In this document: one piece after another, positions 1-8,357 of the stretch
How the letters are laid out: each line of letters opens with the position of its first letter
Position numbering within the stretch: the first letter of the stretch is position 1
Source: VXYL01 sp965116345
GTDB lineage: Bacteria > Pseudomonadota > Gammaproteobacteria > Pseudomonadales > Azotimanducaceae
DNA: 64,000 bases
NCBI GenBank assembly: GCA_965116345.1
Contig: OZ220680.1
Span: 3,410,001-3,474,000, forward strand
Reading direction: 5' to 3'
Notes under the pieces: model-generated
The model's input: only the letters and a program-made list of their open reading frames with translations
Told to the model about the DNA's origin: nothing
Databases searched by the model: none
Translations under genes and position numbers: made by a program

Positions 1-990
1 GGTGGGCACCTCGACGGTATTTCCCCCGCCACCGGCGAAGGCGCGGTTGAAGCTCTCCCAGTAGAGCCGCGCCGACGATGCGCCGGTGGCGGTCAGCCAA
101 TAGAACATGACGTTGTCGATCAACTCCTCGCGGCTCACCGCGTTCTCCGGGTGGCCGTCGCAGTCGGTCCACTCGAGGAACTTCTCGATGACCCAGGTCG
201 CCTGGCCCATGGGTGAGTCCACCAGGCCGTAGCCGAGGGTCTGCGGCCTCGTGCTCTGCTGCTTGGAATAACCGGCGCCCCACTCCTGGTAGTAGCGGCC
301 GCCCTCGAGTGCGGCCTGGTCCCGGGGGGTGGGGTTCTCCCGCGCTTCGGGTGTCGGTCCGGCGCTTGGCATCTTGAGGTGGATTCCGGCGCAGTGACCC
401 CGGTTCTGCATGGCGATGGCGGTGGTCACCGCGGCACCCCAGTCGCCTCCCTGGGCGAAATAACGGTCGTAGCCGAGGCGCGTCATGAGTTGGTCCCAGG
501 CTTCGGCGATCCGGCCCACACCCCAACCGTTGGTGGCCGGCTTGTCGGAGAAGCCGTAGCCGGGAAGTGAAGGGCAGACGACGTGGAAAGCGTCCTCTGC
601 GCTACCGCCGTGCGCCACGGGATCCGCGAGCGGCTCGATGACCTTGTGGAACTCGACCACGGAGCCCGGCCAGCCGTGGGTGACAACCAGCGGCGCCGCA
701 TCCGGATGCGGGCTCGGGCGGTGGATGAAGTGAATGCCCAGTCCGTCGATCGTGGAGCGGTACTGCGGGAAGCGGTTGAAATACGCCTCGCGGGCCCGCC
801 AGTCGTAGTCGTCCAGCCAGTACGCGGCCAACTCCCGGGCGTAGGCGAGGGGAACGCCCTGGTTCCAGTCGGTTCCGCTGCCGTCTCCAGTGGTCTCGGC
901 GTCGGGCCAGCGGGTGCGCGCCAGTCGCTCGCGGAGATCCTCCAGGCTGCTGTCCGGAATTTGGATCGTGAATTCGTCTATGCGGCTCAT
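1..990 (-). CDS. Epoxide hydrolase, EHN family (3' end beyond window)
   Basis: The protein starts with the N-terminal epoxide hydrolase (EHN) signature, a strand followed by a helix rich in Leu/Arg that ends in RTRWPD. An alpha/beta-hydrolase fold follows, with the oxyanion motif HGWPGS and the nucleophile elbow GGDWG, whose Asp would attack the epoxide. Family members hydrolyse epoxides to diols through a covalent Asp ester and are about 390 residues long. Here 330 codons are seen before the window edge, so the last part, including the catalytic His, is missing. An AGGGAGG ribosome site lies just before the ATG at 990. The gene is divergent from the squalene synthase gene. The natural substrate (juvenile-hormone-like, terpene or xenobiotic epoxide) cannot be told. 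Confidence 0.88.
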   Translation of the reverse strand, partial: MSRIDEFTIQIPDSSLEDLRERLARTRWPDAETTGDGSGTDWNQGVPLAYARELAAYWLDDYDWRAREAYFNRFPQYRSTIDGLGIHFIHRPSPHPDAAPLVVTHGWPGSVVEFHKVIEPLADPVAHGGSAEDAFHVVCPSLPGYGFSDKPATNGWGVGRIAEAWDQLMTRLGYDRYFAQGGDWGAAVTTAIAMQNRGHCAGIHLKMPSAGPTPEARENPTPRDQAALEGGRYYQEWGAGYSKQQSTRPQTLGYGLVDSPMGQATWVIEKFLEWTDCDGHPENAVSREELIDNVMFYWLTATGASSARLYWESFNRAFAGGGGNTVEVPT

Positions 991-1136
991 GGGTTCCTCC
1001 CTTGCCATCGAAGCATAGCAGTCGGTGCTGATCCGGCGCGGCCGACCCAGCCACGCGGCAGCCAGGCGAACTGGTGTTTGATTTTCGGATTGCAACCGCT
1101 CATGGTGTGGCTAGTGTTCTCCAGCACTGGAACCCG

Positions 1137-2168
1137 ATGGTCGCTACAGCGGATCCCTTGAAGTACCAGTCCGAAGTGCTGCCGGGTGTCTCCCGGACGT
1201 TCGCGTTGACCATCCCCCAGCTTCCCGAGCCCCTGCGTCACGCCGTCGGCAACAACTACCTGCTGTGTCGAATAGCCGACACCATCGAAGACGAACCCGC
1301 TCTGGCCACCGACGAAAAGAGAATCTACCTGGATCGGTTCGTGGGCGTCGTCGAGGGACGGTCGTCCGCGCGTTCGTTCGCACAAGACCTACATCCGCGA
1401 TTGTCCCAGGGCACGATCGAGGCGGAACGGGATCTCGTCGCCCATGTCGATACCGTCGTCGGCATCACCCACGAACTGCGACCTGCACAACGTAGAGCAA
1501 TCGAACGCTGCATCGGCATCATGGCACCCGGAATGGCCGAGTTTCAGTCCCAGATGACGGTGCACGGGCTCCAGGACATGCGCCACCTGGACCGCTACTG
1601 CTACCACGTCGCCGGTGTGGTCGGCGAGACAATCACGGATCTGCTTTGTGACTATTCGCCCGTTATAGGCGGTCGGCGGGACCAGTTGCTCGGGTTGTCG
1701 CGTTCGTTCGGTCAGGGACTGCAGATGGTGAACATACTCAAGGACTTCTGGGAAGACCGGCAGCGGGGCGTCTGCTGGCTGCCCCGGGACGTGTTCGCGG
1801 ACGTGGGTGTGGACCTGTCGTCCGTCCGGGCGGGACAGACGAGCGCCCGGTTCGTCATCGCCTTGTGCAGGCTGATCGAAGTGGCCGTACGGCACCTGCT
1901 TTCCGCCTACCGGTACACGATGCTCATTCCCGCCGGGGAAACCGGCATCCGCCGTTTTCTGCTGTGGGCCCTCGGCATGGCCGTACAGACCCTGCGCCGG
2001 ATCCGCGAGAACCCGACATTCAGCGGCAGCGACCAGGTCAAGATCTCGCGCAACGAGGTGCGTGCCATCGTCTTGGCGACCAGCGCGCTCGTGCGCTCGG
2101 ACCTGGCTCTGCGGTGGCTTTTCGAGCGTGCCGTCGAACGAATACCGCGTCCGGCTGCCGCGCCATGA
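1137..2168 (+). CDS. Squalene synthase-like prenyltransferase, eukaryotic type
   Basis: This is a squalene/phytoene synthase family protein. It would condense two farnesyl diphosphates head-to-head. Both Asp-rich Mg-diphosphate motifs are present: DTIED near residue 48 and the second in NILKDFWED near residue 200. The segments SRTFALTI and YCYHVAGVVGE resemble the eukaryotic farnesyl-diphosphate farnesyltransferase more than the bacterial HpnC/HpnD pair. The start is uncertain. I chose the ATG at 1137 because homology begins just after it, but the frame is open back to a GTG at 1074. It converges with the HMG-CoA reductase/mevalonate kinase fusion (33 bp apart), which suggests a local mevalonate-to-squalene route. 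Phytoene synthase activity is less likely but not excluded. Confidence 0.85.
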   Translation: MVATADPLKYQSEVLPGVSRTFALTIPQLPEPLRHAVGNNYLLCRIADTIEDEPALATDEKRIYLDRFVGVVEGRSSARSFAQDLHPRLSQGTIEAERDLVAHVDTVVGITHELRPAQRRAIERCIGIMAPGMAEFQSQMTVHGLQDMRHLDRYCYHVAGVVGETITDLLCDYSPVIGGRRDQLLGLSRSFGQGLQMVNILKDFWEDRQRGVCWLPRDVFADVGVDLSSVRAGQTSARFVIALCRLIEVAVRHLLSAYRYTMLIPAGETGIRRFLLWALGMAVQTLRRIRENPTFSGSDQVKISRNEVRAIVLATSALVRSDLALRWLFERAVERIPRPAAAP

Positions 2169-2201
2169 CAATGATCGACGCCCCGATCACACCCGGCACG
2201 G

Positions 2202-4487
2202 TCACGACACCTCGAACGCCAGGGCGTCGTAGCCCGCATTCTTGATGCCGGCGAGCACCGAGTCGGTGCCGTCCGGACACAGCGCGACGATGGATCCGCC
2301 CCCGCCGCCGCCCGTCAGTTTGGCCCCGGCGGCACCGTGGCGTCTCGAAATCTCGACGAGTTCCTCGAGTTCCCGGGTCGAGATCTGCAGCGCGTTGAGA
2401 AATCCGTGGCAGAGGTTCATCAACTCGCCCAGTTCCGCCAGCGCACCGTCCCGGGCGGCATCCGCACCGGCATTCGTGAGCATTTCGATTTGATCGAAGA
2501 TGGCGTCGTAGCGTGGTGCATTCCGCCGGCGGGCCTGGGCAACGCCGGCAACGGTCTTGGCGGTGAGGCTCTCCTTCCCGGTCATGCCGATGACCAGCGG
2601 CAGGGGACGCTTGAGTGCAATACCGTCGAACGAGGTGTCGCGGCCGTTCGACGCTGCTCGGAACAGTACGGTGGCCCCGAAGGTGGCCACGGTATTGTCG
2701 ACCCCCGAAGGGGTGCCGTGCGCGGCTCGCTCGCACTCCAAGGCGTAGTCGTTGACTTCCCGGTCGGTCAAATTCAACGCGAAGTGTCGATCCAACGCCC
2801 TAATCACGCTGACGGCGAGTGCGGCCGACCCCCCTAGCCCGACCGCGCGCGGAACATTCGGGAACACTTCGATGGTCATCGATCGATCGTCGAGGTCGAG
2901 TTGCTCGAGCAACACGGCGAGAATGCCCGCCGCGCCGGTGGGATGTTCGCTAACGGGCGCGACGCGCTGTTCCACGCCCCACCGGGGTATAAGCAGTTGC
3001 ACACCGTCGGAGGCGTCGACGACACGGGCCTCGACAGCCAGCGGAATCGGCGCGGCCAGCGCCGAACGACCGTACACCACCGCATGCTCGCCGAGGAGGA
3101 TGACCTTTCCGCACGCCGTACTCCGGGGTTCGGCATCCGTCGCCGGTGCCGCCGCGGTCTTCCGAGTGAGCCGGTGGACGATCTCCTCGGCCTTCCACAC
3201 CTTGATCTCGCCGCTCTCGATCAATCCCTCGACGACCTCGTCGAAGTACTCCTCGGGAACGCCCGCGCTGGAGGCGACGCTGCGGGCGTGCAGGGTCATG
3301 TGGTTCTGCTGGATCCCCGCCGTTGCCAGGGACCGCAGCGCGGCGTAGTTCTGCGCCAACCCGACGGCGCCGATCACGGCGGCCAGTTCGCCGGCACTCG
3401 GATTGTCGAGCAGGCGGTGGCTCAATCGCACGGTCGGATTCGTCTCCAGCGAGCCACCCACCGTGCCGACCTTCATGGGCATCTCGAGCTGGCCCTCGAG
3501 GTCGCCGTCGTCGTTGGCGAACCAGCGCGTCAAGGCGCGGTACCGACCGCTCCTGGCCGCGTAGGCATGGGCGGCGGCCTCGATCGCGCGAAAGTCGTTA
3601 CCGGTGGCGATGGCGACCGCATCGACACCGTTCATGATGCCCTTGTTGTGGGTCGCCGCGCGGTACGGATCCACCAGGGCCAGATCGTTGGCCAGGACGA
3701 TCCCGTCCCGGACCGCCTCGCCCGCGTAGTCCTTCATCGCAAGGTTCTCGACCGGAATGCGCACCCGCGCCCGAACCAGCGACCGGTCGGTCAGATTGGA
3801 TAGGATGCGCAGGAAGACCCGTCCGCCGGTGATGCCCTCGACCAGGCTGGCCACACTCTCGCACATGCCGTTGACGATATTGGCGCCCATGGCATCGCGC
3901 GTGTCCACGAGCAGGTGCATGACGAGCATGTCCCGTTGCGGGCCTTCCGGGTTCCCGCCCTCCGGCGCCCGATGGTGGAACACCTCGATGTCCCGGGCAC
4001 CGCCTCCCCTCGCGAGCATCTTGGGGTGCAGGCTGTTGGCGAGGTTGAGGACCTCCTCCTTGCGTTCCAGCAAGCTCTGCCGGGCCAGCGCCACATCGGC
4101 CACGTTGACCACCTGTACCTGGCCGATGAGAACCGGGTCGGTGACTTGTGTCAGGTAGCCGCCGGACAGCCGGGCGGTGCGGGCCGCCCCCGACAGTCCC
4201 GCGACGATGGACGGTTCCTCGACGGAAAGCGGCACGATGACCTCTCGACCGTCGACCAGGAAGTTGAGTGCCACGCCCAACGGCAACCCGAACACCCCGA
4301 CCACGTTCTCGATCATCTTGTCGGCCACGTGGAGCTTCAGCGTGTGCGTGCCCGTGTCCAGCGCGGCGAGGTCTTCCTCGGTCAGCGCAGTGCGGTCACG
4401 AAGCGCTTCGATACGCGCTCCCACGCTCAATTTGAAGAAATTCGGGATTCGCGACCCTGACCCCGCAGGTGCGATGTCGGATGTCAT
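2202..4487 (-). CDS. mvaA: HMG-CoA reductase (class II)-mevalonate kinase fusion
   Basis: Two successive mevalonate-pathway enzymes lie in one 761-residue chain. Residues 1-440 form a class II HMG-CoA reductase with ENVVGVFGLPLG near 60, VEEPS with the catalytic Glu near 90, DAMGANIVN near 198, HNKGIMNG (Lys 282), GNDFR (Asp 298) and HMTLHARS (His 396). A short Ala/Pro-rich linker follows. From about 457 a GHMP mevalonate kinase begins with GKVILLGEHAVVYG, then GLGGSAA, TPSGVDN and LTGGGGGGS. All key residues look intact, so both activities are expected. An AAGGAG site sits 9 nt before the ATG. The gene is downstream of idi on the same strand. Phosphomevalonate kinase and diphosphomevalonate decarboxylase are not in the window. 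A bifunctional architecture like this is uncommon. Confidence 0.93.
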   Translation of the reverse strand: MTSDIAPAGSGSRIPNFFKLSVGARIEALRDRTALTEEDLAALDTGTHTLKLHVADKMIENVVGVFGLPLGVALNFLVDGREVIVPLSVEEPSIVAGLSGAARTARLSGGYLTQVTDPVLIGQVQVVNVADVALARQSLLERKEEVLNLANSLHPKMLARGGGARDIEVFHHRAPEGGNPEGPQRDMLVMHLLVDTRDAMGANIVNGMCESVASLVEGITGGRVFLRILSNLTDRSLVRARVRIPVENLAMKDYAGEAVRDGIVLANDLALVDPYRAATHNKGIMNGVDAVAIATGNDFRAIEAAAHAYAARSGRYRALTRWFANDDGDLEGQLEMPMKVGTVGGSLETNPTVRLSHRLLDNPSAGELAAVIGAVGLAQNYAALRSLATAGIQQNHMTLHARSVASSAGVPEEYFDEVVEGLIESGEIKVWKAEEIVHRLTRKTAAAPATDAEPRSTACGKVILLGEHAVVYGRSALAAPIPLAVEARVVDASDGVQLLIPRWGVEQRVAPVSEHPTGAAGILAVLLEQLDLDDRSMTIEVFPNVPRAVGLGGSAALAVSVIRALDRHFALNLTDREVNDYALECERAAHGTPSGVDNTVATFGATVLFRAASNGRDTSFDGIALKRPLPLVIGMTGKESLTAKTVAGVAQARRRNAPRYDAIFDQIEMLTNAGADAARDGALAELGELMNLCHGFLNALQISTRELEELVEISRRHGAAGAKLTGGGGGGSIVALCPDGTDSVLAGIKNAGYDALAFEVS

Positions 4488-4573
4488 GCTGACCGCTCCT
4501 TTAGTGTGAGTCGCCCCGCATTACAACGCTCGCGCCGCATCCTAACATGGCGTGCGGACGCCGCCGAAGCCCC

Positions 4574-5143
4574 TCACGACGGTCGGATTCGGGTAGGGAA
4601 CTCGGTCGTGAGGCGCTGCCATTCAATCGTCAGCCAGGGCGTGAAACTTGCGGGCTCGGTGCGCATTTCGCGATCCAGTTCGTGCCGCGAAATCCACCGC
4701 CACTCGGCGATCTCCGCGGCATTGACCTGCGGTGTCCAAGCGCCGTGGCTGACGAACACGGAGCACAGCTCGAACTCACTGCCGATATCGCCGAAGGACG
4801 CCTGGTACTGGAACTTGAACAGGAACTCGGCTGCGACGGACAGTCCCAGTTCCTGGTGGGCGCGGCGAATCACCGCCTCCTCAAGTACCTCCCCCTGCCG
4901 AGGATGGGAACAGCATGCGTTCGACCAGTACCCCGGCCAGAGCCGTTTGCTCGCGTGCCGCCTCTGCAGGAGCGTTTCGCCGCGGGCGTTGAAGACGAAC
5001 AGCGAAAACGCCCGGTGGAGCGCGCCGGCGCCGTCGTGACACGACTTCTTGTCAAGCGTGCCGACCTCGCGATCCTGCTCGTCGACGAGTATCAGCGGTT
5101 CGTCGTCGCTGGATACGACCTCGTATCGTGTTCTCAACGCCAT
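4574..5143 (-). CDS. idi: Isopentenyl-diphosphate delta-isomerase, type I
   Basis: This Nudix-fold enzyme interconverts IPP and DMAPP. Its 189 residues match the usual type I length. Visible features are LVDEQDREVG near the N-terminus, ALHRAFSLFVF, the catalytic Cys motif NACCSHP, and the Nudix-like REL equivalent RRAHQELGL. A late AEIAEWRWIS segment follows. It lies 86 bp upstream of the reductase-kinase fusion on the same strand and 40 bp downstream of a crotonase gene, so it is probably cotranscribed. Type I isomerase fits a mevalonate-route organism, in which isomerase is essential for making DMAPP. Confidence 0.93.
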   Translation of the reverse strand: MALRTRYEVVSSDDEPLILVDEQDREVGTLDKKSCHDGAGALHRAFSLFVFNARGETLLQRRHASKRLWPGYWSNACCSHPRQGEVLEEAVIRRAHQELGLSVAAEFLFKFQYQASFGDIGSEFELCSVFVSHGAWTPQVNAAEIAEWRWISRHELDREMRTEPASFTPWLTIEWQRLTTEFPTRIRPS

Positions 5144-5183
5144 CGTCGCCTATCCGCTGCCGCGCCAACGCCCAGTGCGATTC

Positions 5184-6122
5184 TCAGGAACGGCTGTAGT
5201 CCGCATCCCCCGGCTTCGATTCCCGGGGCGTGGACCCGGCCAACGGTCGGCTCTTCGGTGCCGACTCGTACTCGCCGCGGAAGTCCCCGAAAGGGCCGTC
5301 GCGCCATTCCAAGGCGGCCTTCAGGCCGAACTCGCGCACCCGGCGGCCGAACTCGGAGGCGGCCGGCCGGTGCTTGGACATGGCTTCCACGTCGGTACCG
5401 GACATCAGCCCCGTGCGGATGCCCATGATCTCGTATTGCCGGTTCACGGCGCGCTTGTTGTAGTTCAACTGGTCGTTGTCGATGTGGCCGAGGCGGCGGG
5501 CGTACTTGATGGTGAAGTCCTCGAGTTCGTCCTTGGGCTTGGCGAAGGTCGCCCAGCCGAAGTCGGCCATCTCCTCGCCGCTGAACCAGTCGCCGGTGTA
5601 GGCGAAGGCGCGGGCCTTGCCCGGTTTCATGAACCAGGGCGCCCACATCATGTCCATGGTGCCCATGGCGCGAACCGGCGGATAGCCGACGCGGGCATCG
5701 TCGGCGATCATGCGCATGTCGCACATGGACGACAGTTCCGTGGCGCCGGCGAGGCACCAGCCGTGAATCTGCGCGATGACCGGCTTGGCGAGCTCCCAGA
5801 TCAGCCAGTGGCCCATCAGGGCATGCCGCGACCAGTCGTAGTGCTGCGGGTGGGTGGAGCCGGTGTCGGGCATCCTCGAACGGTGGCTGACGAAGTCGCT
5901 CTGCTCGTCCGGATTGGGCGCGAGGTCGTAGCCTGCGGAGAATGCGCGGCCGGCGCCTTTCAGGATGATGACGCCGATGGCGGGATCGGCCTCCGCCTCC
6001 TTCATGGCGTCGTAGACCTCGCCGCGCAGGGCGTGGCTCAGGGCGTTGAGCTTCTCCGGGCGGTTCATGGTGATGAACGCCAGGCGGTCGTCGGTTTCGT
6101 AGATGATGTTGTTGTAGCTCAT
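5184..6122 (-). CDS. Enoyl-CoA hydratase/isomerase (crotonase) family protein
   Basis: The N-terminal crotonase fold shows ITMNRPEKLNALS, the first oxyanion segment GAGRAFSAGYDL and the second HGWCLAGATELSSMCDMRM. At 312 residues it is about 50 longer than a typical hydratase, with the extra length in a variable C-terminal half. The usual catalytic Glu pair is not obvious, so dehydratase, isomerase or hydrolase chemistry on an acyl-CoA are all possible. It lies 27 bp downstream of an epoxide hydrolase and 40 bp upstream of idi, in the same direction. A link to isoprenoid metabolism is inferred only from this position; catabolism of an epoxidised or unsaturated acyl-CoA is equally plausible. 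Confidence 0.88.
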   Translation of the reverse strand: MSYNNIIYETDDRLAFITMNRPEKLNALSHALRGEVYDAMKEAEADPAIGVIILKGAGRAFSAGYDLAPNPDEQSDFVSHRSRMPDTGSTHPQHYDWSRHALMGHWLIWELAKPVIAQIHGWCLAGATELSSMCDMRMIADDARVGYPPVRAMGTMDMMWAPWFMKPGKARAFAYTGDWFSGEEMADFGWATFAKPKDELEDFTIKYARRLGHIDNDQLNYNKRAVNRQYEIMGIRTGLMSGTDVEAMSKHRPAASEFGRRVREFGLKAALEWRDGPFGDFRGEYESAPKSRPLAGSTPRESKPGDADYSRS

Positions 6123-6149
6123 GGTGTCTCCGTGAATGAATGCGGGTGA

Positions 6150-7100
6150 TTAGTCGAGGGAATCGAGGAACGTGATGAGCGCCTCGTTGGTGCCCTCGGG
6201 GTTCTCCTGTTGGGTCCAGTGGCCGATACCCGGGAAGGTGACGACTTCCCTGAGGTTCGGCACCATGCCGCGCAGTTGGTCTTCGCTGAGGAAGCCGCGG
6301 GTGACGTCCCGGTCGCCGATGATGTAGAGCGCGGGCGGTTCGATCTTCCGGCCCGCGAACGCCGCCGACAGCTCCCAGTTGCGGTCGATGTTCCGGTACC
6401 AGTTGAGGCCGCCCCGGAATCCGGCGCGCTCGAACTCGGCGGTGAAGGTGTCGAGATCCTCCTCGGTAAGCCAGCCGGGCAGTTCTTCGGGGTCCTGCAT
6501 CTGGTCCAGGAACCCGGCGGTCTTCGGCGCCGGTCCGCCGCCACCCTGGGGACGATCGCCCGAGGCGGAGTAGAGCAGCATGCGCAGGCTCCGGCGTATG
6601 TCCCGGTGAAGCTCGTGCTCGGCCACGCCCGGTGTCTGAAAATAAAGGATGTAGAAGAAGCTGTCGCCGAATCTCGCCTTCATTCCGGCGGTCGGTGGGA
6701 ACGGCGAGCGGTCGGATGCCGGCACGCTCATGCCGACGACGGCGCGGAACACGTCCGGGCGCCACTGGGCCGCGTTCCAGGCGACCGGCGCGCCCCAGTC
6801 GTGGCCGGCGATGACGGCGGTGTCCTCGCCCAAGGCATGGACCAGGCCGACGATGTCGCCGACGAGGTGGAACTGGCTGTAGGCGTCGATCTCCTTCGGC
6901 GCGTCGGTGCGGCCGTAGCCGCGCTGATCCGGCGCCACGACGTGGTAGCCCGCGGCCGCCAGCGCCGGCATTTGGTGGCGCCAGGAGTACCAGGACTCGG
7001 GGAATCCGTGGCACAGGATCACCAGCGGTCCCTCGCCGGCTTCGGCGATGTGCATGTTGATGCCGTTGGTCTCCACCATGCGGTGGTCGATGTCGGTCAA
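6150..7100 (-). CDS. Alpha/beta hydrolase, soluble epoxide hydrolase-like
   Basis: This 316-residue alpha/beta hydrolase has the epoxide hydrolase motifs HGFPESW (oxyanion HGxP), DQRGYGRTD, the nucleophile elbow AGHDWGAPVAW and a C-terminal GIGHWTQQE with the catalytic His. It would hydrolyse an epoxide to a diol through an Asp ester. A strong GGGGAGGG site six bases upstream supports a TTG start at 7100; an ATG at 7079 is the alternative but lacks a comparable site. It heads a minus-strand run (epoxide hydrolase, crotonase, idi, reductase-kinase) with short gaps. It is the second epoxide hydrolase within 7 kb and belongs to a different subfamily from the edge gene, which has an EHN domain. 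Confidence 0.88.
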   Translation of the reverse strand: MTDIDHRMVETNGINMHIAEAGEGPLVILCHGFPESWYSWRHQMPALAAAGYHVVAPDQRGYGRTDAPKEIDAYSQFHLVGDIVGLVHALGEDTAVIAGHDWGAPVAWNAAQWRPDVFRAVVGMSVPASDRSPFPPTAGMKARFGDSFFYILYFQTPGVAEHELHRDIRRSLRMLLYSASGDRPQGGGGPAPKTAGFLDQMQDPEELPGWLTEEDLDTFTAEFERAGFRGGLNWYRNIDRNWELSAAFAGRKIEPPALYIIGDRDVTRGFLSEDQLRGMVPNLREVVTFPGIGHWTQQENPEGTNEALITFLDSLD

Positions 7101-7106
7101 GTCGCG

Positions 7107-7114
7107 CCCTCCCC
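7107..7114 (-). promoter_or_regulatory. Ribosome binding site deciding a TTG start
   Basis: GGGGAGGG on the minus strand ends six bases before the TTG at 7100, supporting that rare start for the epoxide hydrolase over the downstream ATG. Confidence 0.6.
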
Positions 7115-7231
7115 AATCCGCTTCGGCGTTTTGCCTCGGCTGTTCGCGCGTGATGTTAACCTTCGACGCTGCCGCACCGGTAGCGCTCGACGTTTGGGCC
7201 TCACCGGGTGCGGTTGTTCGAGAGCCAGTTC

Positions 7232-7238
7232 AGGGGAG
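7232..7238 (+). promoter_or_regulatory. Ribosome binding site of rubredoxin
   Basis: AGGGGAG ends eight bases before the ATG at 7247 and selects that start over upstream in-frame alternative codons. Confidence 0.65.
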
Positions 7239-7246
7239 ATTCGGCA

Positions 7247-7411
7247 ATGAGGAAGTGGCAGTGCATGACCTGCGGATTCATCTACGACGAGGCGGAGGGC
7301 CTACCCGACGAGGGTATCGAGGCGGGCACCCGGTGGGAGAACGTGCCCGAGGATTGGATCTGTCCCGAGTGTGCGACGCCGAAGTCCGACTTCGAGATGG
7401 TCGAGATTTGA
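7247..7411 (+). CDS. Rubredoxin
   Basis: This 54-residue one-iron electron carrier has the two CxxC knuckles that bind Fe, CMTCG near residue 5 and CPECA near residue 38, plus the conserved GTRWENVPEDW between them. Rubredoxins pass single electrons to oxygenases such as alkane hydroxylase, or to peroxide/superoxide reductases. No dedicated rubredoxin reductase or hydroxylase is adjacent. An SDR gene follows 66 bp downstream. A good ribosome site (AGGGGAG) precedes the ATG. Confidence 0.95.
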   Translation: MRKWQCMTCGFIYDEAEGLPDEGIEAGTRWENVPEDWICPECATPKSDFEMVEI

Positions 7412-7477
7412 GCCTATGGGGTTCGAGCGGCTGATGATCGCTCGGCAAAACGTGATCGCTTGATGGGGGAGGGCGTT

Positions 7478-8293
7478 ATGGCTGATTTGAACGGCCAGGT
7501 GGCCATCGTTACGGGGTCGACGCGCGGCATCGGCGAGGCGATCGCGAGGCGCCTCGGGATCGCCGGTGCCAAGGTCGTGGTCACCGCGCGCACCGTGGAA
7601 GTGCGCGACGAACGTTTGCCGGGAACCGTGCACACGGTCGCGGAAGCGATCTGCGCCGCCGGTGGCACCGCGACGGGGGTTGCCGCCAATCTCCAGAAGA
7701 AGCCGGAACGCGAGCAACTCGTGCAGGCAGCGCTGGACGCCTATGGGCGGGTCGACATTCTGGTCAACAACGCGGCGATCCTCGTCCCCGGCGCCACGGT
7801 GGATTTTCCGGAGCGGTACTACGACCGCATGTTCGAGATCCTCGTCAAGGCGCCGCACCACCTCAGCCAACTCGTTCTGCCGGGCATGATCGAACGCGGT
7901 AGCGGTTCGCTGCTCAACATCTCGTCCAAGGCGGCGATTCACCCGAAGCCCGGTCAGCGGTCCTACGACGGCGCCGTCTACGGCATGGCCAAAGCCGCCA
8001 TCGAGCGCTTCACCACCGGGCTTGCCGCGGAGATGTTCGAGCACGGCATTTCCGTCAACGCGCTGTCGCCGGACAAGGTGGTGGCGACCCCCGGGCAGAT
8101 GTTCGGCCGCAGGTACAGCCGGGAAATGCTCGACGCCTCGGAGCCCGTCGAGGCGATGGCCGAGGCGGCGCTGGCCCTGGTCAGCGGCGATCCGAAGGCC
8201 GTCACCGGCGGCATCCGTTACTCGGCGGAGGTGCTCGAGGACTTCGCCCTGGCGCCGGCGGACATCGGCATGGTGGCACCGACTCCCAACTGA
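7478..8293 (+). CDS. Short-chain dehydrogenase/reductase (SDR)
   Basis: This classical SDR of 271 residues has the cofactor motif TGSTRGIG near the N-terminus, NNAAI for the structural loop, a Ser in NISSKAAI and the catalytic YxxxK as YGMAK. It would use NAD(P)H to reduce a carbonyl or oxidise an alcohol; the substrate cannot be told. The start was placed at the ATG at 7478 because GGGGGAGGG lies just upstream; an earlier in-frame ATG at 7460 lacks this. It is followed 64 bp later by an Nramp-like transporter gene on the same strand. Confidence 0.9.
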   Translation: MADLNGQVAIVTGSTRGIGEAIARRLGIAGAKVVVTARTVEVRDERLPGTVHTVAEAICAAGGTATGVAANLQKKPEREQLVQAALDAYGRVDILVNNAAILVPGATVDFPERYYDRMFEILVKAPHHLSQLVLPGMIERGSGSLLNISSKAAIHPKPGQRSYDGAVYGMAKAAIERFTTGLAAEMFEHGISVNALSPDKVVATPGQMFGRRYSREMLDASEPVEAMAEAALALVSGDPKAVTGGIRYSAEVLEDFALAPADIGMVAPTPN

Positions 8294-8357
8294 CCGTCGA
8301 CAACTCGCCACCGAAGCGATTGTTTGATTTGCGCGTGATGTCCAACGAGCTCCGACC

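Noticed and set aside
5134..7116. Long minus-strand open frame of 660 codons
   Set aside because: It is extremely rich in Arg/Gly/Pro/His and runs through two well-supported genes (crotonase and epoxide hydrolase) in another frame; it is a GC-driven shadow.
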